A stretch of DNA of 64,000 nt from Anomaloglossus baeobatrachus (GCF_048569485.1 NC_134355.1:662846215-662910214); one strand, 5' to 3'; shown: positions 33,032-45,442, counted from the stretch's first letter. The notes: generated by a model from the sequence alone, not told the origin. A program made the numbers and translations.

Positions 33032-33989
33032 TTAAAGGGAACCTGTCATCAGAAATTTAGCTTGAAACCTAAAAGTTTCCCCCTCTGCAGCTCCTGGGCT
33101 GCATTCTAGCAGGTTCCTGTACTTTTTAAGCCCTCTTTTAAACCAAATTAAATACTTTATAAACTTGTACCTTTTGCTATGTAAATTTTGTAAATCGTCC
33201 ATGGGTGCGGGCTCTCTGCTGACCGTTGCTGTTCCTCCAGCACATTGACGCCGTCCCCCCACGCTCCATTTCATCCCTCAGGACGCCGCCCACTGCGCCC
33301 GAGGTGCCGCCCACGCCAGGATCCCTGGTGACGTGTGTCACAAGCACGAGATTATGGGCGGCGCTGTGATTGCATTACAAGTGCCCGCCCATAATCTCGT
33401 GGACACGCTTTCCCCACTGCCTCCAGCGTTCTGCGCAAGCGCTCGCCAGCCAAATGACCCGACGTCACCTCCTTCCCATCTTACCCTGCAGCAGGGCAAG
33501 ATGGGAAAGAGGTGATGTCGGGTCATCTGGCCAGCAAGCGCTTGCGCAGAACGCTGGAGGAAGAGGGGAAAGTGCGGTCACGAGGTTGTGGGTGGCACTT
33601 GCTGATGACACTCACAGCGCCACCCATATCCTCGTGCCTGCGCAAAACGTCACCAGCGGTCACACGTGCACACTGTGCACAGTACCGCTACAGTCGCACA
33701 GCGCATGCGCGGGACCACGGGCGCCCAGGGGCGGCGTCCTGAGTCATGAAATTCAGCGTTGGGGGGCGGCGTAAATCTGCTGGAGGAACAGCAACGGTCA
33801 GCAGAGAGCCCGCCCCCATGGACGATTTACAAAATTTACATAGCAAAAGGTACAAGTTTATAAAGTATTTAATTTGCTTTAAAAGGGGCCACAAAAAGTA
33901 CAGGAACCTTTCTAGAATAAAGCCCAGGAGCTGCAGATGGGGAAACTTTTAGGTTTAAAGCTAAATTTCTGATGACAGGTTCCCTTTAA
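33032..33989. mobile_element. Foldback MITE with TTAA ends, 958 bp
   Basis: Left TTAAAGGGAACCTGTCATCA, right TGATGACAGGTTCCCTTTAA, a perfect terminal inverted repeat, with TTAA at both edges. The arms stay pairable for several hundred bases, including GTACAAGTTTATAAAGTATT, and an inner CCCATCTTACCCTGC/GCAGGGCAAGATGGG fold. In CYP2 intron 8, ending only 66 bp before the last exon. Confidence 0.88.
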
Positions 33990-34055
33990 CCGATCAAAGA
34001 ATGATGATTTATGTCTGAATTGATTCATGTATTTGTGATTTGTTTTTCTTTCTAG

Positions 34056-34234
34056 GGAAAAGAAGTTGTGCGGGAGAGACCTTGGCTAAAATGGAGATAT
34101 TTATCTTCTTTACATCATTGCTTCAAAACTTCACATTTCTTCCACCCGCTGGAGCTAAACTGGACCTTACGCCCGCCATGGGGTCAACCAACGCACCCCA
34201 ACCTTATGAAATCTGTGCGGTGTCTCGCATATAG
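34056..34234 (+). CDS. CYP2 gene, last exon (haem-binding cysteine)
   Basis: Starts after TTTTTCTTTCTAG and runs to the TAG stop at 34232-34234. With exon 8 it forms FSIGKRSCAGE, the FxxGxRxCxG haem loop; the Cys is the axial haem ligand. It continues LAKMEIFIFFTSLLQNFTF and ends PYEICAVSRI, the normal CYP2 C-terminus. Not truncated. No canonical AATAAA is seen in the next 400 bases. The 2-bp offset completes the split Gly codon. The second gene's last exon (60588-60763) is clearly paralogous. Confidence 0.95.
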
Positions 34235-34723
34235 ACTATGAATACCGTCAATACTAATGTGAAAGATACCTAAAGTCATAGGGAAAAAAAATATTGTAAA
34301 TGTTTCAAAAAGCACAGAACAAAAATGAAGAACTTTTTTTTTAGATTTGGGATCTACATTTTGTCATCTACTAGGATCTCAGGCTCATGTGATAATGAAG
34401 GATTCTGCTTTGATTTTTATTTTTCTGCATATCCGTTTCCCCATAATAATGATAGAACCTCAGTTCTTTATTTCTCCATAGCCATGCCTTCTTCTTGAAT
34501 GTCCATCATGTTCACTCACTGCTACTTCACTTGCTCTTTACTGGTCTATATGAGCCATCATGAATCGTGAGATTAGCTAATAGCACTGGTTAAAACTCAA
34601 GTGAGTCCTCATATAATTCCCCATTTTATTCAAAAGGACTCAACACAGGTCTACCACAATATTAAGTTTCCAAAAGGTAGCTCCTCTACTTTTGAGTTAA
34701 GGCATCAGAAAATTACTTCTGGT

Positions 34724-35302
34724 CTAAAGCGGGCTTTAAACGCTACGACATCGCTAATGCGAAGTCATTGGGGTCACGGAATTTGTGACGCACATCCGGC
34801 CGCATTAGCGATGTCGTTGCATGTGACACCTATGAGCGCTTTTGCATTGTCACAAAAATGTGCAAAATCGCTCATCGGTGACATGGGGGTCCATTCTAGA
34901 ATATCGTTGGAGCTGCAGGTACGAAGTAGTTTGTCGCTCCTGCGGCAGCACACATCGCTCCGTGTGATGCCGCAGGAACGAGGAACCTCTCATTACCTGC
35001 CGCCGGCCCCAATGCGGAAGAAAGGCGGTAGGCGGGATGTTACATCCCGCTCATCTCCTCCCCTCCGCTTCTATTGGGCGGCCGCTCAGTGATGTCGATG
35101 TGATGCCGCACGGACCGCCCCCTTAGAAAGGAGGCAGTTTGCCGTTCACAGCGACGTTGCAGGGAAGGTAAGTATGTGTGACGGGTCTGGCCGATGCTGT
35201 GCGACACGGGCAGTGATTTGCCCGTGTCGCACAACCGATGGGGGCGGGAACGCCTGCTAGAGATATCGGTACTGATATCGCAGCGTGTAAAGTAGCCTTT
35301 AG
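34724..35302. mobile_element. Foldback MITE of the CGACATCGCTAAT family
   Basis: CTAAAGCGGGCTTTAAACG at the left, TAAAGTAGCCTTTAG at the right, with inner CATCGCTAATGCG/CGCATTAGCGATG. Same family as 40620-41197 and 43063-43632. Confidence 0.8.
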
Positions 35303-37245
35303 TCTATATTCTCCAGGCAAATGCAGGTCTACTGGATGGCCACCATTGATGGTCATTGTACAGAAGCCAGATTTATTTCTTATGTATGGGTAACATGCTT
35401 TGATTTAGCACTAGTATTATGCAGCTTCATCAGCTTTTAACCTAGAACATGTTGAAACTCTGATTTTTGAAGACTCTCCTGTATCTAAACAACACCAGAT
35501 CCAAGTTAAAATTGGGGTATTAGGGCAACATTTTTTGCCAGGTATCCAAAAGTGAACCTGAAGGATCAACAGACTATGGTGGTAGTATGATACCAAACAT
35601 AATATTAGGCGTTTACTTTGATAGTATTTATAAGACACACCCCAAATTTAGAGAAAAAAAAAGGTTAAAATAAATGGGGTCCGTCTTCTAATATGGTGGT
35701 GTCTTATGGGGGGGGCAGTGGTGGTGGAGCAGGGGGGGGTCATAGGAGGCACGGGCAGTCGTGGAGCAAGGCAATGCCGCGGGTGGTGTGGAAGGTGTCC
35801 CAGATGCTCGGTGGCACTGTGAAGCAGATAAAACATCCAGGAATGTAGCTTACCAGGGGGTAAAATGGTGGAGAATGGTAACAGGAGGCAGGAGAGATGA
35901 TGCATATGCTGCGGGCTGTGTGCTGCTCTGTGCTGCAGGCACTGCGGGCTGTGCGCTGCTCTCTGTTGTGGGTTCTGTGCTGTGTGCAGCAGGCGGTGAG
36001 GCAGAAGACATCCTGAAGACTTTGGCTGTGCATGCTTCAAAAAATGGCGCACGAAGTCATCGCGTGCCTAGACTGCGTTATCAGCTCACTGACAAGCCAA
36101 AATCTCATCTGCACATGCACCACCTCCGGTGCCATTTTCCTTAAGTCTGCTGCTGGGACATCAGTGGGCTGGAGGCAGCATGTGCGCAGATGAGATCTTG
36201 AGCTGAGAGCTCCATCTGCGCACGCTCCTACTCCGGGTGCCATTATTTGAAGACTGCACTACTGACATCTTCACAGGATGTCCCCTGCCTCACCTCGCTC
36301 AGCCTGCGGCACCCAGCCCGCAGCACAGAACAGCGCACAACTTGCAGCACCCGCATTGCTCTTGCCTCCTGTCACCATTCTCCACAATTGTTAGCCCCCC
36401 AGGTAAGCTACATTCCTGGATGTTTTCTCTGCCTAGCAGTGCCACAGCATCAACCTGTTTCTTGTCACCATTCTCCACCACCCCCTGGGCAAGCTACATT
36501 CGGATTCTAAGATGCAACCCTCATTTTCCTCCCAAATTTTTGGGGTAAAGAACCAGCAAGGAAAGCTAGAACACCAGGAGAGTGCTAGTTAAGAATTCTC
36601 CACTAGATGGCACTAGACTAATCAAACCAGCAGAGGGAGCTGGATCACCAGGAGAGTGCTAGACAGAAACACTCCACTAGAGGGCACTAGTCTCCCTAGT
36701 GGAAGAAGTGAATGGTCGTACGGACCAGAGTCAGAGTAAGGAGGTTGACGAGGTACCAGAGATCAGACGGAGACAAAGTCTAGGGAATACCAAGTCAGAA
36801 AATCGAGGGAGAACGTCATAGACCGGGGGAGAGTGGAAAAACAGAGTTTAATAACAAGCCGAAGTTGGGAGATGGGAGAACAGGTAATAGCAGGGAGCAC
36901 AGGAGGATGGAACAACGTTGGATGGAGGATAGGTGTCAGAGAGGAATGGAGGCGGTCAGGATGGAAAGTAGGGAGTTTGGAAAGTCAGGATGGGAAGCAG
37001 GGAGGATGGACGTAGTCAGGATGGGAGGCAGGATCAGAACTTACAGGGACGAGCGGCACACTGTAGAGCAGAGTTATAACTGGCGCCGCATGAACGGAAG
37101 TGCCCTGCAGGTAAGATGACATGATCCCAGGAACGAGGCACGGAGGGGGGCCGTCCCACCGGCCACGCTCCAGGGAACACTGACAGCTGGAATCATGAGA
37201 TTTGGGAGGAAAAGTGCTTCTTATAATCCAAAAAATATGGTATTT
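35303..37245. other. Mosaic of unclassified interspersed repeats
   Basis: Contains several partly repeated segments (GGATGTTTTATCTGCTTCACAG and its reverse complement; GTTGTGGGTTCTGTGCTGTG; ACTAGAGGGCACTAG repeated near 36600-36700) and a CTTATAATCCAAAAAATATGG end near 37235 typical of a dispersed repeat. None of the small open frames looks like a gene. Confidence 0.45.
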
Positions 37246-37622
37246 CCATATTTTTATTATAGGAACAAAAAATAAATGAAAATGTTGGCTGTGGAGGAAT
37301 TCACAAATCAAAGGCACCCAACTCGCTCATTAACTAGGGCTACACCCTATAATAAAATCAGGCCAAAACTATACTCGTAAATGTCCAAACTGAAATTAAG
37401 GAAATGGCACAAATTTCAACAGATCTGTTAAAAATGGATAAGTAGATTTCAGTGTTTAGAAGCAAATTTGGGTTTGAATGGAGTCTGATGGGAGATGGAT
37501 AAAAAAAATATATATATATTTTTATACTCACCTCTCCTGGGCTTTTTCTCCCGCTAACGTATTCTGCCCAATCTTCGGATTAGAACACTTCAGTCTTATC
37601 TTTAATTTAGAAGCTTCTGAGG

Positions 37623-38360
37623 CTAAGGGTATCATCACACTTTAGCGACGCTCCAGCGATGCACCAGCGATCTGACCTGGTCAGGATCGCTGGTGCATTG
37701 CTACATGGTCGCTGGTGAGCTGTCAATCAGCAAGATCTCACCAGCGACCAGTGAACAGCCCCCAGCCAGAAGCGACGCGTGGAAGCGATGCTGCGCTTGG
37801 TAACTAAGGTAAATATTGGGTAACCAAGCACTTGGTTACCCGATATTTACCTTGGTTACCAGTGCACACCGCTTAGCGCTGGCTCTCTGCACTCCTAGCC
37901 AGAGTACACATCGGGTTAATAAGCAAACCGCTTTGCTTATTTACCCGATGTGTACTCTGGCTACTTGTGCAGGGAGCAGGGAGCCGGCACTGGCAGCCAG
38001 AGAGCGGCGGACGCTAGTAACCAAGGTAAATATCGGGTAACCAAGCAAAGGGCTTTGCTTGGTTACCCGATATTTACCTTAGTTACAGCTTACCGCCGGC
38101 AGCTTACCGCCGGCTCCCTGCACATTCAGATCGTTGCTCTCTCGCTGTCAAGCACAGCGATGTGTCCTTCACAGCGGGAGAGCAACGTCCAAAAAATGAA
38201 CCAGCACTGTGTGTAACGAGCAGCGATCTCACAGCAGGGGCCAGATCGCTGCTCAGTGTCACACACAGCGAGATCGCTAATGAGGTCACTGGTGCGTCAC
38301 AAAAAACGTGACTCAGCAGCGATCTCGCTAGCGATCTCGCTATGTGAGAAGTACTCCTAA
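37623..38360. mobile_element. Large foldback MITE
   Basis: CTAAGGGTATCATCACACTT... pairs with ...CTATGTGAGAAGTACTCCTAAG. An inner palindrome GGTAAATATTGGGTAACCAAG/CTTGGTTACCCGATATTTACC occurs twice. Noncoding. Confidence 0.7.
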
Positions 38361-39226
38361 GTAGGCACCACAAGGTCAAGTAGAGATGAGATATACATCA
38401 CATTCTCTAAGTCTGTTGTGCCCTAAATGACCATGGGGTTTAGTAAGCTGTGGAAGGTTCTGGATTGAAGACGGAACCAAAAAGTAGTGCATGGAAGAGA
38501 AAGCCAGGAACTGCGAGGGCGGGACAGGCAAGAGGAGGAGGGCTTAGCAATGTTGATTTTATTGTTTTGGGGGGAGGGGTTTACCACTTCCTGGCACTCA
38601 AAAGTGCATAATTCTTGTGAATTAAATCCTCAATTCATTCAGAGTCTGAATTTTGAAGAAAAGTTATAAATAAAAATAATTATTGTAGAAATGATTCTCT
38701 GGCTCAACTCTAGTCCAAATGAAAATGGAAAGTGACGATTTCTAAATGAATTCACATCACAGATCTTGGAAATTTTCAGGAAAAGCTCTAAGAAAATATT
38801 GTAAATGTTATACATTAACGATGACAATATACACTTATGTTAATACTTGTAAATACATTTGATAGGATTGAGAATGTGTGTTGGGGCATAGCTTTGTTGT
38901 TCACAGGAAGGACAATAGGTGGAGGTGGCATTGGAGTTATCGAGCCACCATAGGTTCCAGGAATATACGTGAGACTGATACCTTGGCTGCCTGTAACTAG
39001 TTATTGAATATGATTGTCATGTTTTGTACATATTATTTTCTCTTATAGAGCCATCTGTGTATGTTTTTATGATAAAAGATGATATTGTTCATTGTGAAAC
39101 AATTAATTTTCCTTTACTGTTATGTGTTTATTATTAATCTGTAATAAAAACAATTTTTAAAAATCCCACCTCTTATTTTATTTATGAAGCTGCCATCTGT
39201 GTGATTTTTTTTTTCTCCTATAAGGG
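38361..39226. other. Unassigned sequence
   Basis: No gene or repeat that I can support; downstream of the first CYP2 gene. Confidence 0.45.
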
Positions 39227-39400
39227 TGTATATAAAAAAGTGGGTATATTGCTCACATTTTTCTCAACAATGAAGATCTGACCCTGTGATACAATGTACA
39301 GTGTCAGTGTGCAGCTTGTAGAACAGTGTAAATTTGGTGCCTTCTCAATAACTCAACACACAGCCATCAATGTCTAAACCGCTGGAAAAAAAGTGAGTCC
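39227..39400 (-). mobile_element. Tc1/mariner-like terminal fragment
   Basis: The minus strand reads ACTCACTTTTTTTCCAGCGG then TTTAGACATTGATGGCTGTG and TGTGTTGAGTTATTGAG, a sequence I recall from the ends of a widespread Tc1/mariner-like fish/frog repeat. No transposase. Confidence 0.45.
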
Positions 39401-39819
39401 ATTACACAAAGATGTGAAAAAGTTTTTATTTATTTTTTTGCAAATTGTTCACAAGTAAATGTTTTAGATCATCAAATCATCAAAAGGTAACATTAAGGGT
39501 AGCTTTTACATAGTTCATTGAGTATGGAAAAAAAAAAAGATTTATTATAACTACTAAGTCACAGGTCAAGGTGAACACAAGGATTGAGGCATTGGCTCGG
39601 TAGCGAAGACTTGAACACTAAGCTATGTTGGACTGAAAGTGAACAAGCAGAACAGGATGAAATGGAAGACAAACAGCCAGGAGTGTCGACAACAAAAAAG
39701 AGTAGATGAAGAGCTAAATGGCAGATTTAAACTAAGATCTAGCCACAAGTTGTAGAAACCACACAAATTGGCAGATTTGATTGCAGCGTAATGTGAACAG
39801 TTTGTAAGTAACATTTTTC

Positions 39820-40430
39820 AGTGCTTACAGAAGGTAATGGGTTAATCAGCAGGTCTGAGGAACTGGATGAGGATGCTGGTTGCTGAGGATGCTGGTTTTG
39901 TAAAGCGTAGGAGTTTACAGAGATGATTGTTGCATAATTTTAGCAGTCACCAATAACAGTTCGCAATGCTTACAGCAGATGATGGGTTGATCAGCAGGTC
40001 TGAGGAACTGGATGAAGATGCTGGTTGCTGAGGATGCTATTTTGGTAAAGCGTAGGAGATTACAGAGATGATTGTTGCATAATTTGATCAGTCACCAATA
40101 ACAGTTCGCAATGCTTACAGCAGATGATGGGTTGATCAGCAGGTCTGAGGAACTGGATGAAGATGCTGGTTGCTGAGGATGCTATTTTGGTAAAGCGTAG
40201 GAGATTACAGAGATGATTGTTGCATAATTTGATCAGTCACCAATAACAGTTCGCAATGCTTACAGCAGAAGATGGGTTGATCAGTAGGTCTGAGGAACTG
40301 GATGAGGATGCTAGTTTGGTAAAGCGTAGGAATTTACAGAGATGATTGTTGCATAACTTGAGCAGTCACCAATAACAGTTTGCAATGCTTACAGCAGATG
40401 ATGGGTTAATCAGCAGGTCTGAGGAGCAGT
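39820..40430. repeat. 146-bp tandem repeat (about four copies)
   Basis: The phrase CAATGCTTACAGCAGATGAT recurs at about 39964, 40110, 40256 and 40384. One copy lacks an 18-bp GGTTGCTGAGGATGCTA-type sub-repeat, so its spacing is 128 bp. Confidence 0.9.
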
Positions 40431-40619
40431 AGATGCAGATTGTACAAACAGAAACTAAAGCAGTAGGAAAATATAACTGTTGCTGAAGAAGCTAGATGGT
40501 GGATAACTCCAAGACAAATTGTGACTGAACAGAGCAGCAATTGAATAGTCAGATGCCACAGTGTGTCCGATTAGACCTTAAAAGTCCTTCTATGTTGATG
40601 TCAGTGAGGTTTGCCGAGT

Positions 40620-41197
40620 AAACGGGGCTTTACACGCTATGACATCGCTAATGCGAAATCGTTGGGGTCACGGAATTGGTGACGCACATCCGGCAGCATT
40701 AGCGATGCCGTTGCGTGTGACACCGATGAGCGATTTTGCATCGTTGCAAAAACGTGCAAAATCGCTCATCGGTGACATGAGGGTCCATTCTCAAAAATCG
40801 TTACTGCAGCAGTAACGAGGTTGTTCCTCGTTCCTGCGGCAGCACACATCGCTCCGTGTGACGCCGCAGGAACAAGGAAGCTCTCCTTACTTGCCTCCCG
40901 GCCGCTATGCGGAAGGAAGGAGGTGAGCGGGATGTTACGTCCCGCTCAGCTCCGCCCCTCCGCTGCTATTGGGCGGCCGCTCAGTGACGTCACTGTGACG
41001 CCGCACAGACCGCCCCCTTAGAAAAGAGGCGGTTCGCCGGTCACAGCGACGTCGCCGGGCAGGTAAGTATGTGTGACGGGTCTGGGCGATGTTGTGCAGC
41101 ACGGGCAGCGATTTGCCTGTGTCGAACAACAGATGGGGGCGGGTACCCACGCTAGCGATATCGGGACCGATATCGCAGTGTGTAAAGCCCGCTTTAG
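40620..41197. mobile_element. Foldback MITE of the CGACATCGCTAAT family
   Basis: TAAACGGGGCTTTACACGC at the left and GTGTAAAGCCCGCTTTA at the right, with CATCGCTAATGCG/GCATTAGCGATG within. Confidence 0.82.
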
Positions 41198-41198
41198 G

Positions 41199-41418
41199 CT
41201 AGTTTCACACATCCTTCTTTTTGCCGGTTTGGCGGATCCGACGCACTTCAGTACAGTATGATACAGTACAATGGCAGCGCTGTAACTTCCGCGTCGCATG
41301 CTCCGGTCATATGACAGCATGTGACCGGAGCTTGTCGCGCTGCCACTGTACTGTATCATACTGTACTGGAGTGCGCCGCATCCGCCAAACTGGCGAAAAG
41401 AAGGATGTGTCAAACTAG
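41199..41418. mobile_element. Short foldback MITE
   Basis: CTAGTTTCACACATCCTTCT pairs with AGAAGGATGTGTCAAACTAG at the right end, and the central ACAGTATGATACAGTAC/ACTGTATCATACTGTACTG pairs too, a near-complete hairpin 220 bp long. Confidence 0.85.
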
Positions 41419-42169
41419 TCTTACTTATGAAACTGGACATGGTGCACAGTAAAAAGTAGCAGCGTTAGGGAAGGGAGTTTAGCCCAATCATGCGGTAAAA
41501 AAATAAAACATTCATACAATGAATAAGGATTTGAAGATCCGAAACGCGTTTGTTGCTAAAGTATTGTCCTATTATTGTTGCGTTTTCTTGTTTTTAAGGA
41601 GTGGAAACCCTATTTTAATTTTTTGTAATAAAATTGGAACTAGTGCCGGATCCCTCTCCTTCATATTTACTCCAGCGGACACTGACTGTTTTCCGTTGCA
41701 CAGTTCCATGAGGGATGGTTGAGCTGACCATTTTGTTTTTTCTGCTTACAAAATATGAGTTTTATGTTTCCAGACATGAATATGACTTGTAACAATCTTT
41801 ATCCCCACAGGTCGCATATGGGGGTGTGGAGCGGGATCAGGAACTAAATCTGCTCCATAGCAAGATGACGGTTGCGTTGCACTGCCAGCTAGTTCCGATC
41901 ACTGTTTTTTAAATGCTGTTATTGATCCTGGACAGTTGGATATTAATGACCTGCAATTTCGAAAAGCTGGTGGGTTACTGTAGCAGCCAGGGGCCTGCGG
42001 AAAAGCCCCATGACTAATTACTAAGTTCTCCTTTGAAGGTCAAAACAAAAGAGAATGGAACTGGATGGAGCAATAAGAGGAGCAAGGAAGGAACCCATCA
42101 AAATAGCAGCTTGATGCTTTTTTTGCTACATTCGCAAGAAGCAAATCACAAGAAATAAATTTGTGCAAT
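41419..42169. other. Unassigned, with a possible Penelope-like tail
   Basis: A GATCCGAAACGCGTTTG phrase near 41535 resembles the 3' half of the hammerhead motifs at 28905 and 48699, followed by AATAAAATTGGAAC at about 41627. No CUGANGA box is visible; the rest is unassigned. Confidence 0.3.
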
Positions 42170-43928
42170 TGTGATGCCCTAACAAAATCAGGATGTCACA
42201 GTTGACTGCACTCCTCTTCTAGGTACAGGAATCCCTCCTCCTTGACCCTCCAACACAAACCCCCACATCCAGGTACACAACATCAGCCAGCAAAGCCCTG
42301 TCACCCCCCATGAAAATAGGGACACACCAGTGGGCGGGGCCAAGCGGATGGTGACGCCCACCTAGGGGTCCTGAGGTGTAGTGGGTGGGAACAAACAGAG
42401 AGAAAAAACAGAGAGTTGAGTAGTGACTGTTGAAGGTGTTGGTTGACAGGGGTTGGAGCCCCTGGACTACCGGACTACTGACTAGGTGGCAGTTGGCAGA
42501 CAGGGCCACAGACGATGGAGATCCGGTTGCGGGAGACCTTAAGTGGACCGGGGCAGGGTTGTAGCCCGCCAGTATCGACAGAGGGAATCCAGTCCGGAGG
42601 CCGTGCATGACAGGGTACCTGGACCCTAGAGCAAGGACAGCTTCACGCACCTTACTAATTGACCAGCAGGGGACAAGGTTTCAGGTCTTGTCCCACAGGA
42701 GGCCCAGATAGAATGAGACAGAAGCCCAATGAGGGGGATAGGGCTCCGCAATTGCCTGCTTAGATCCCACAGGTCAGATCTCGCGGGCAACAGCTCCCAA
42801 CACACAGCATCACCGGGAGTGGACTTCCCCGTTTCAAGCAGAGTAGTCGAAACTAAGGACACAAACACTAAGTGCAGGAGGAAGGGTCCCCTTTTGCTGT
42901 ACCAGGGTGTTGGACCCGAACACACCTGCTGGAGGTCACCGGTCACTGGCAATTTGGTTTACCATCTGGACTGTATGTGAAATCATTCATGAACTGTGAG
43001 TACACCAATACCACCCGGTCCAACCCTGCAGATGGTGCTCTGCAGCACCATCCTACCTGTAAAGGCCGCTTTACATGCAACGACATCGCTAATGAGATGA
43101 CGTTGGGGTCACGGAATTCATGACTCACATCTGGCCTCGTTAGCGATGTCGTTGCGTGTGAAACGCACAAACGACCGTTAATGATCAAAATTACTTACCT
43201 TATCGTTGATCGTTGACACGTCGTTCCATTCCTGATTATCGTTGCTGTTGCAGGACGCAGGTTGTTCGTCATTCCTGCGGCAGCACACATCGCTATGTGT
43301 GACACCGCAGGAACAAGGAACAACCTCGTACCTGCGGCCGTCCGCAATGAGGAAGGAATGGGGTGGGCGGGATGTTCGTCCCGCTGGTCTCCGCCCCTAC
43401 GCTTCTATTGGGCGGCCGCTTATTGACATCGCTGTGATGCTGATCGAACTACCCCCTTAGAAAGGAGGCGGTTTGCCGGCCACAGCGACGTCGCTAGGCA
43501 GTTAAGTATGTGTGTTGGGTGTTTGCGATGTTGTGCGCCATGGGCAGCGATTTGCCCGTGACGCACAACCGACGGGGGCGGGTATGCTCGCTAGCGATAT
43601 CGCTTGCGATATTGCAGCGTGTAAAGTGGCCTTAACGGGGCCCCGGGACAACACCTCCCCTACCCGTGGAGGGGATAACATCCAGCTGCCCCACTTCATC
43701 GGTCCCAGGCATCCCCTCAGCGGCAGCGGCGGTGTCACCAACCATCACCACACACCATGGGTGGCATCACTGACAAAACCCTCCCCATATAATAAATCCC
43801 CTTTTCACTTGCGGGCGACGGACGGGTGCTCAGGCTCGGGTCTGGCTTCCACTCGAGCCACCGCCACGAACCCCGGATCCGAGCATCTCGAGCAGCCCTC
43901 TGCCGTGGTCTGTCCCCTGCCCACAACA
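42170..43928 (+). repeat. Solo LTR of the A/B family with a MITE inside
   Basis: Starts TGTGATGCCCTAACAAAATC and ends CTGCCCACAACA. CAAT directly flanks both sides (42166-42169 and 43929-43932). Its last 300 bases align with element A's LTR end (GGGACAAC.CC...CCACTCGAGCC...GATCCGAGCA). Without the MITE at 43063 it is about 1190 bp. Older than A and B by eye. Confidence 0.8.
43063..43632. mobile_element. Harbinger-like foldback MITE (TAA target)
   Basis: AGGCCGCTTTACATGCAACG at the left and the complement of AGGCCACTTTACACGCTGC at the right. TAA lies directly on both sides (43060-43062 and 43633-43635). A 3-bp TAA/TTA duplication is typical of PIF/Harbinger. Its insertion into the LTR at 42170 gives the order of events. 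Confidence 0.72.
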
Positions 43929-44086
43929 CAATACCCCGAAATTAAGGATTACATTACTGTCTTGAGTAATTTCTACTCTTGAAGTATGCCTCTTGTTCTT
44001 TACACTGTTGCACAGCTTTCGGCCTAGAGTTGTATTGTTTTATGCATTGATACTATTGCATATGTTTAAGGAATAGGATTCAGCAC

Positions 44087-44798
44087 TAATGATGGGCGAT
44101 TCCCCCGATGTTCCGGATGGGGAGCCTCACCTGAACGTTTTGCAAAGATCAAGATCAGGATTGAGATAATGCGAACTTGCGTCCGAACACCAAACTTGGG
44201 CTTTACAGGTATTGGATGGGGCGGAGGGGGCTGTAAACTAAAGAATATAGTTAACAATAATAAATATTGTCATTATACTTACAGGTCCCCCAATGCATCC
44301 TGCAGTCTCTGTCTCTTGGCCGCTTCTGCTTCCACGTCCGATCATTGCTATGCCTCCCGGTAAGCACTGGGTGATGCTGATGTGACACTCGCACAGTGAC
44401 AGTCAAAGTTCAGTTAACAGCACCTTCGATTACGTCATAGTCATGTGACCAGTCTGTAAGCCAACGTCTGTACAACATTCAAACCAGACTGGTCACATGG
44501 CTATGACTTCATGGAAGGTCCTTTAGGCAGTGGTGTTTACCGGGGGGGAGCATAACAATGATCGGACATGGAAGTAGAAGCGGCCAGGAAACAGAGTCTG
44601 CAGGACACGTCCCCGGACCTGTAAGTATGATCATAATGTTTTTTAATAATGTGCTTTTTTTTACTGCCACTGGGCCCGAACGGGACTCGAACTATAACAC
44701 GAGCTTCAAAGGAAAGATCATGTTCGGAATTGTGTACACAATCACTATGTGTTCGGCACGAACCCCGATCTTTACAGTGACAGTATCGCCCATCATTA
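44087..44798. mobile_element. hAT MITE with perfect 8-bp target duplication
   Basis: A 14-bp perfect terminal inverted repeat TAATGATGGGCGAT/ATCGCCCATCATTA, with TTCAGCAC on both sides (44079-44086 and 44799-44806). The interior folds back (GTCATAGTCATGTGACCAG/CTGGTCACATGGCTATGAC). Noncoding. Confidence 0.9.
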
Positions 44799-44806
44799 TT
44801 CAGCAC

Positions 44807-45156
44807 TTCACGCATTATCAGGTTTTAGTTGGGTAATGCCACCAATTAGCTCTGTAGACAATTCAAAAAGTTGTGAGGAGCAAAAATGAAATAAAGTTCC
44901 ATGCACAGATTTCACAACAAATTAAACTACTCTGAACTATCCCAGCTACACCAAGGTGTGTAGGGTGGAGAGGAATCCCAATGAGAATGCACATGAAGAT
45001 GATGAAGCAGAATATGGGAATGATACTGCACTCATGTAATAAAAATTTGCAAGATAACTCTGGCATTAGGATTTACGGGGAGTAATTGCCTTGTATGGAG
45101 TGGAAGAAACTTTAGGTGAAGCCTGTAGGCCAGAATCCCAGAAGATATGACAGAGT
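44807..45156. other. Unassigned sequence
   Basis: Nothing recognised. Confidence 0.45.
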
Positions 45157-45346
45157 TTAAAGAGGTGGTTGACCCCTTTTCATTAGTAGCCACATCAATA
45201 TTATGTTGAGAAACAAGTTTTCCATCAAATACCTTGTGTTGCCAATAGTGCCTGTGAGCGGCGCTATTGCGGTCAGCTCATCCCCTTTGCGTGACCCCGG
45301 GGCTCTGTAACCTCTGATGTCCGGTCATGTCATGTTTAGAGATGAG

Positions 45347-45442
45347 CGAACCGGCCGTGGATCGGCTTGAGTTCGGTTTGCCGAACAGAGGTTCCGTTCG
45401 AGTTCGGTTCGGCGAACCGGTTCGGTGAACCGCTCGAACCGC
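45347..45442. promoter_or_regulatory. Subterminal GAACCG/CGGTTC repeats of the hAT element
   Basis: Within about 100 bases of the end, GAACCG, GTTCGG and TTCGAG-type hexamers recur in both orientations at least eight times. The other end (58860-58970) has a looser set (TCGAACG, ACTCGAACC, CACGAACC). hAT transposases bind such subterminal repeats; binding here is inference. Confidence 0.5.

Noticed and set aside
33370-33774. 134-codon frame
   Set aside because: Lies wholly inside the arms of a foldback MITE.
39820-40430. Possible CRISPR-like array
   Set aside because: The whole 146-bp unit repeats with no unique spacers, and the host is a eukaryote.
41199-41418. Possible microRNA hairpin
   Set aside because: The perfect arms run the full length with duplicated-family features; better explained as a foldback MITE.
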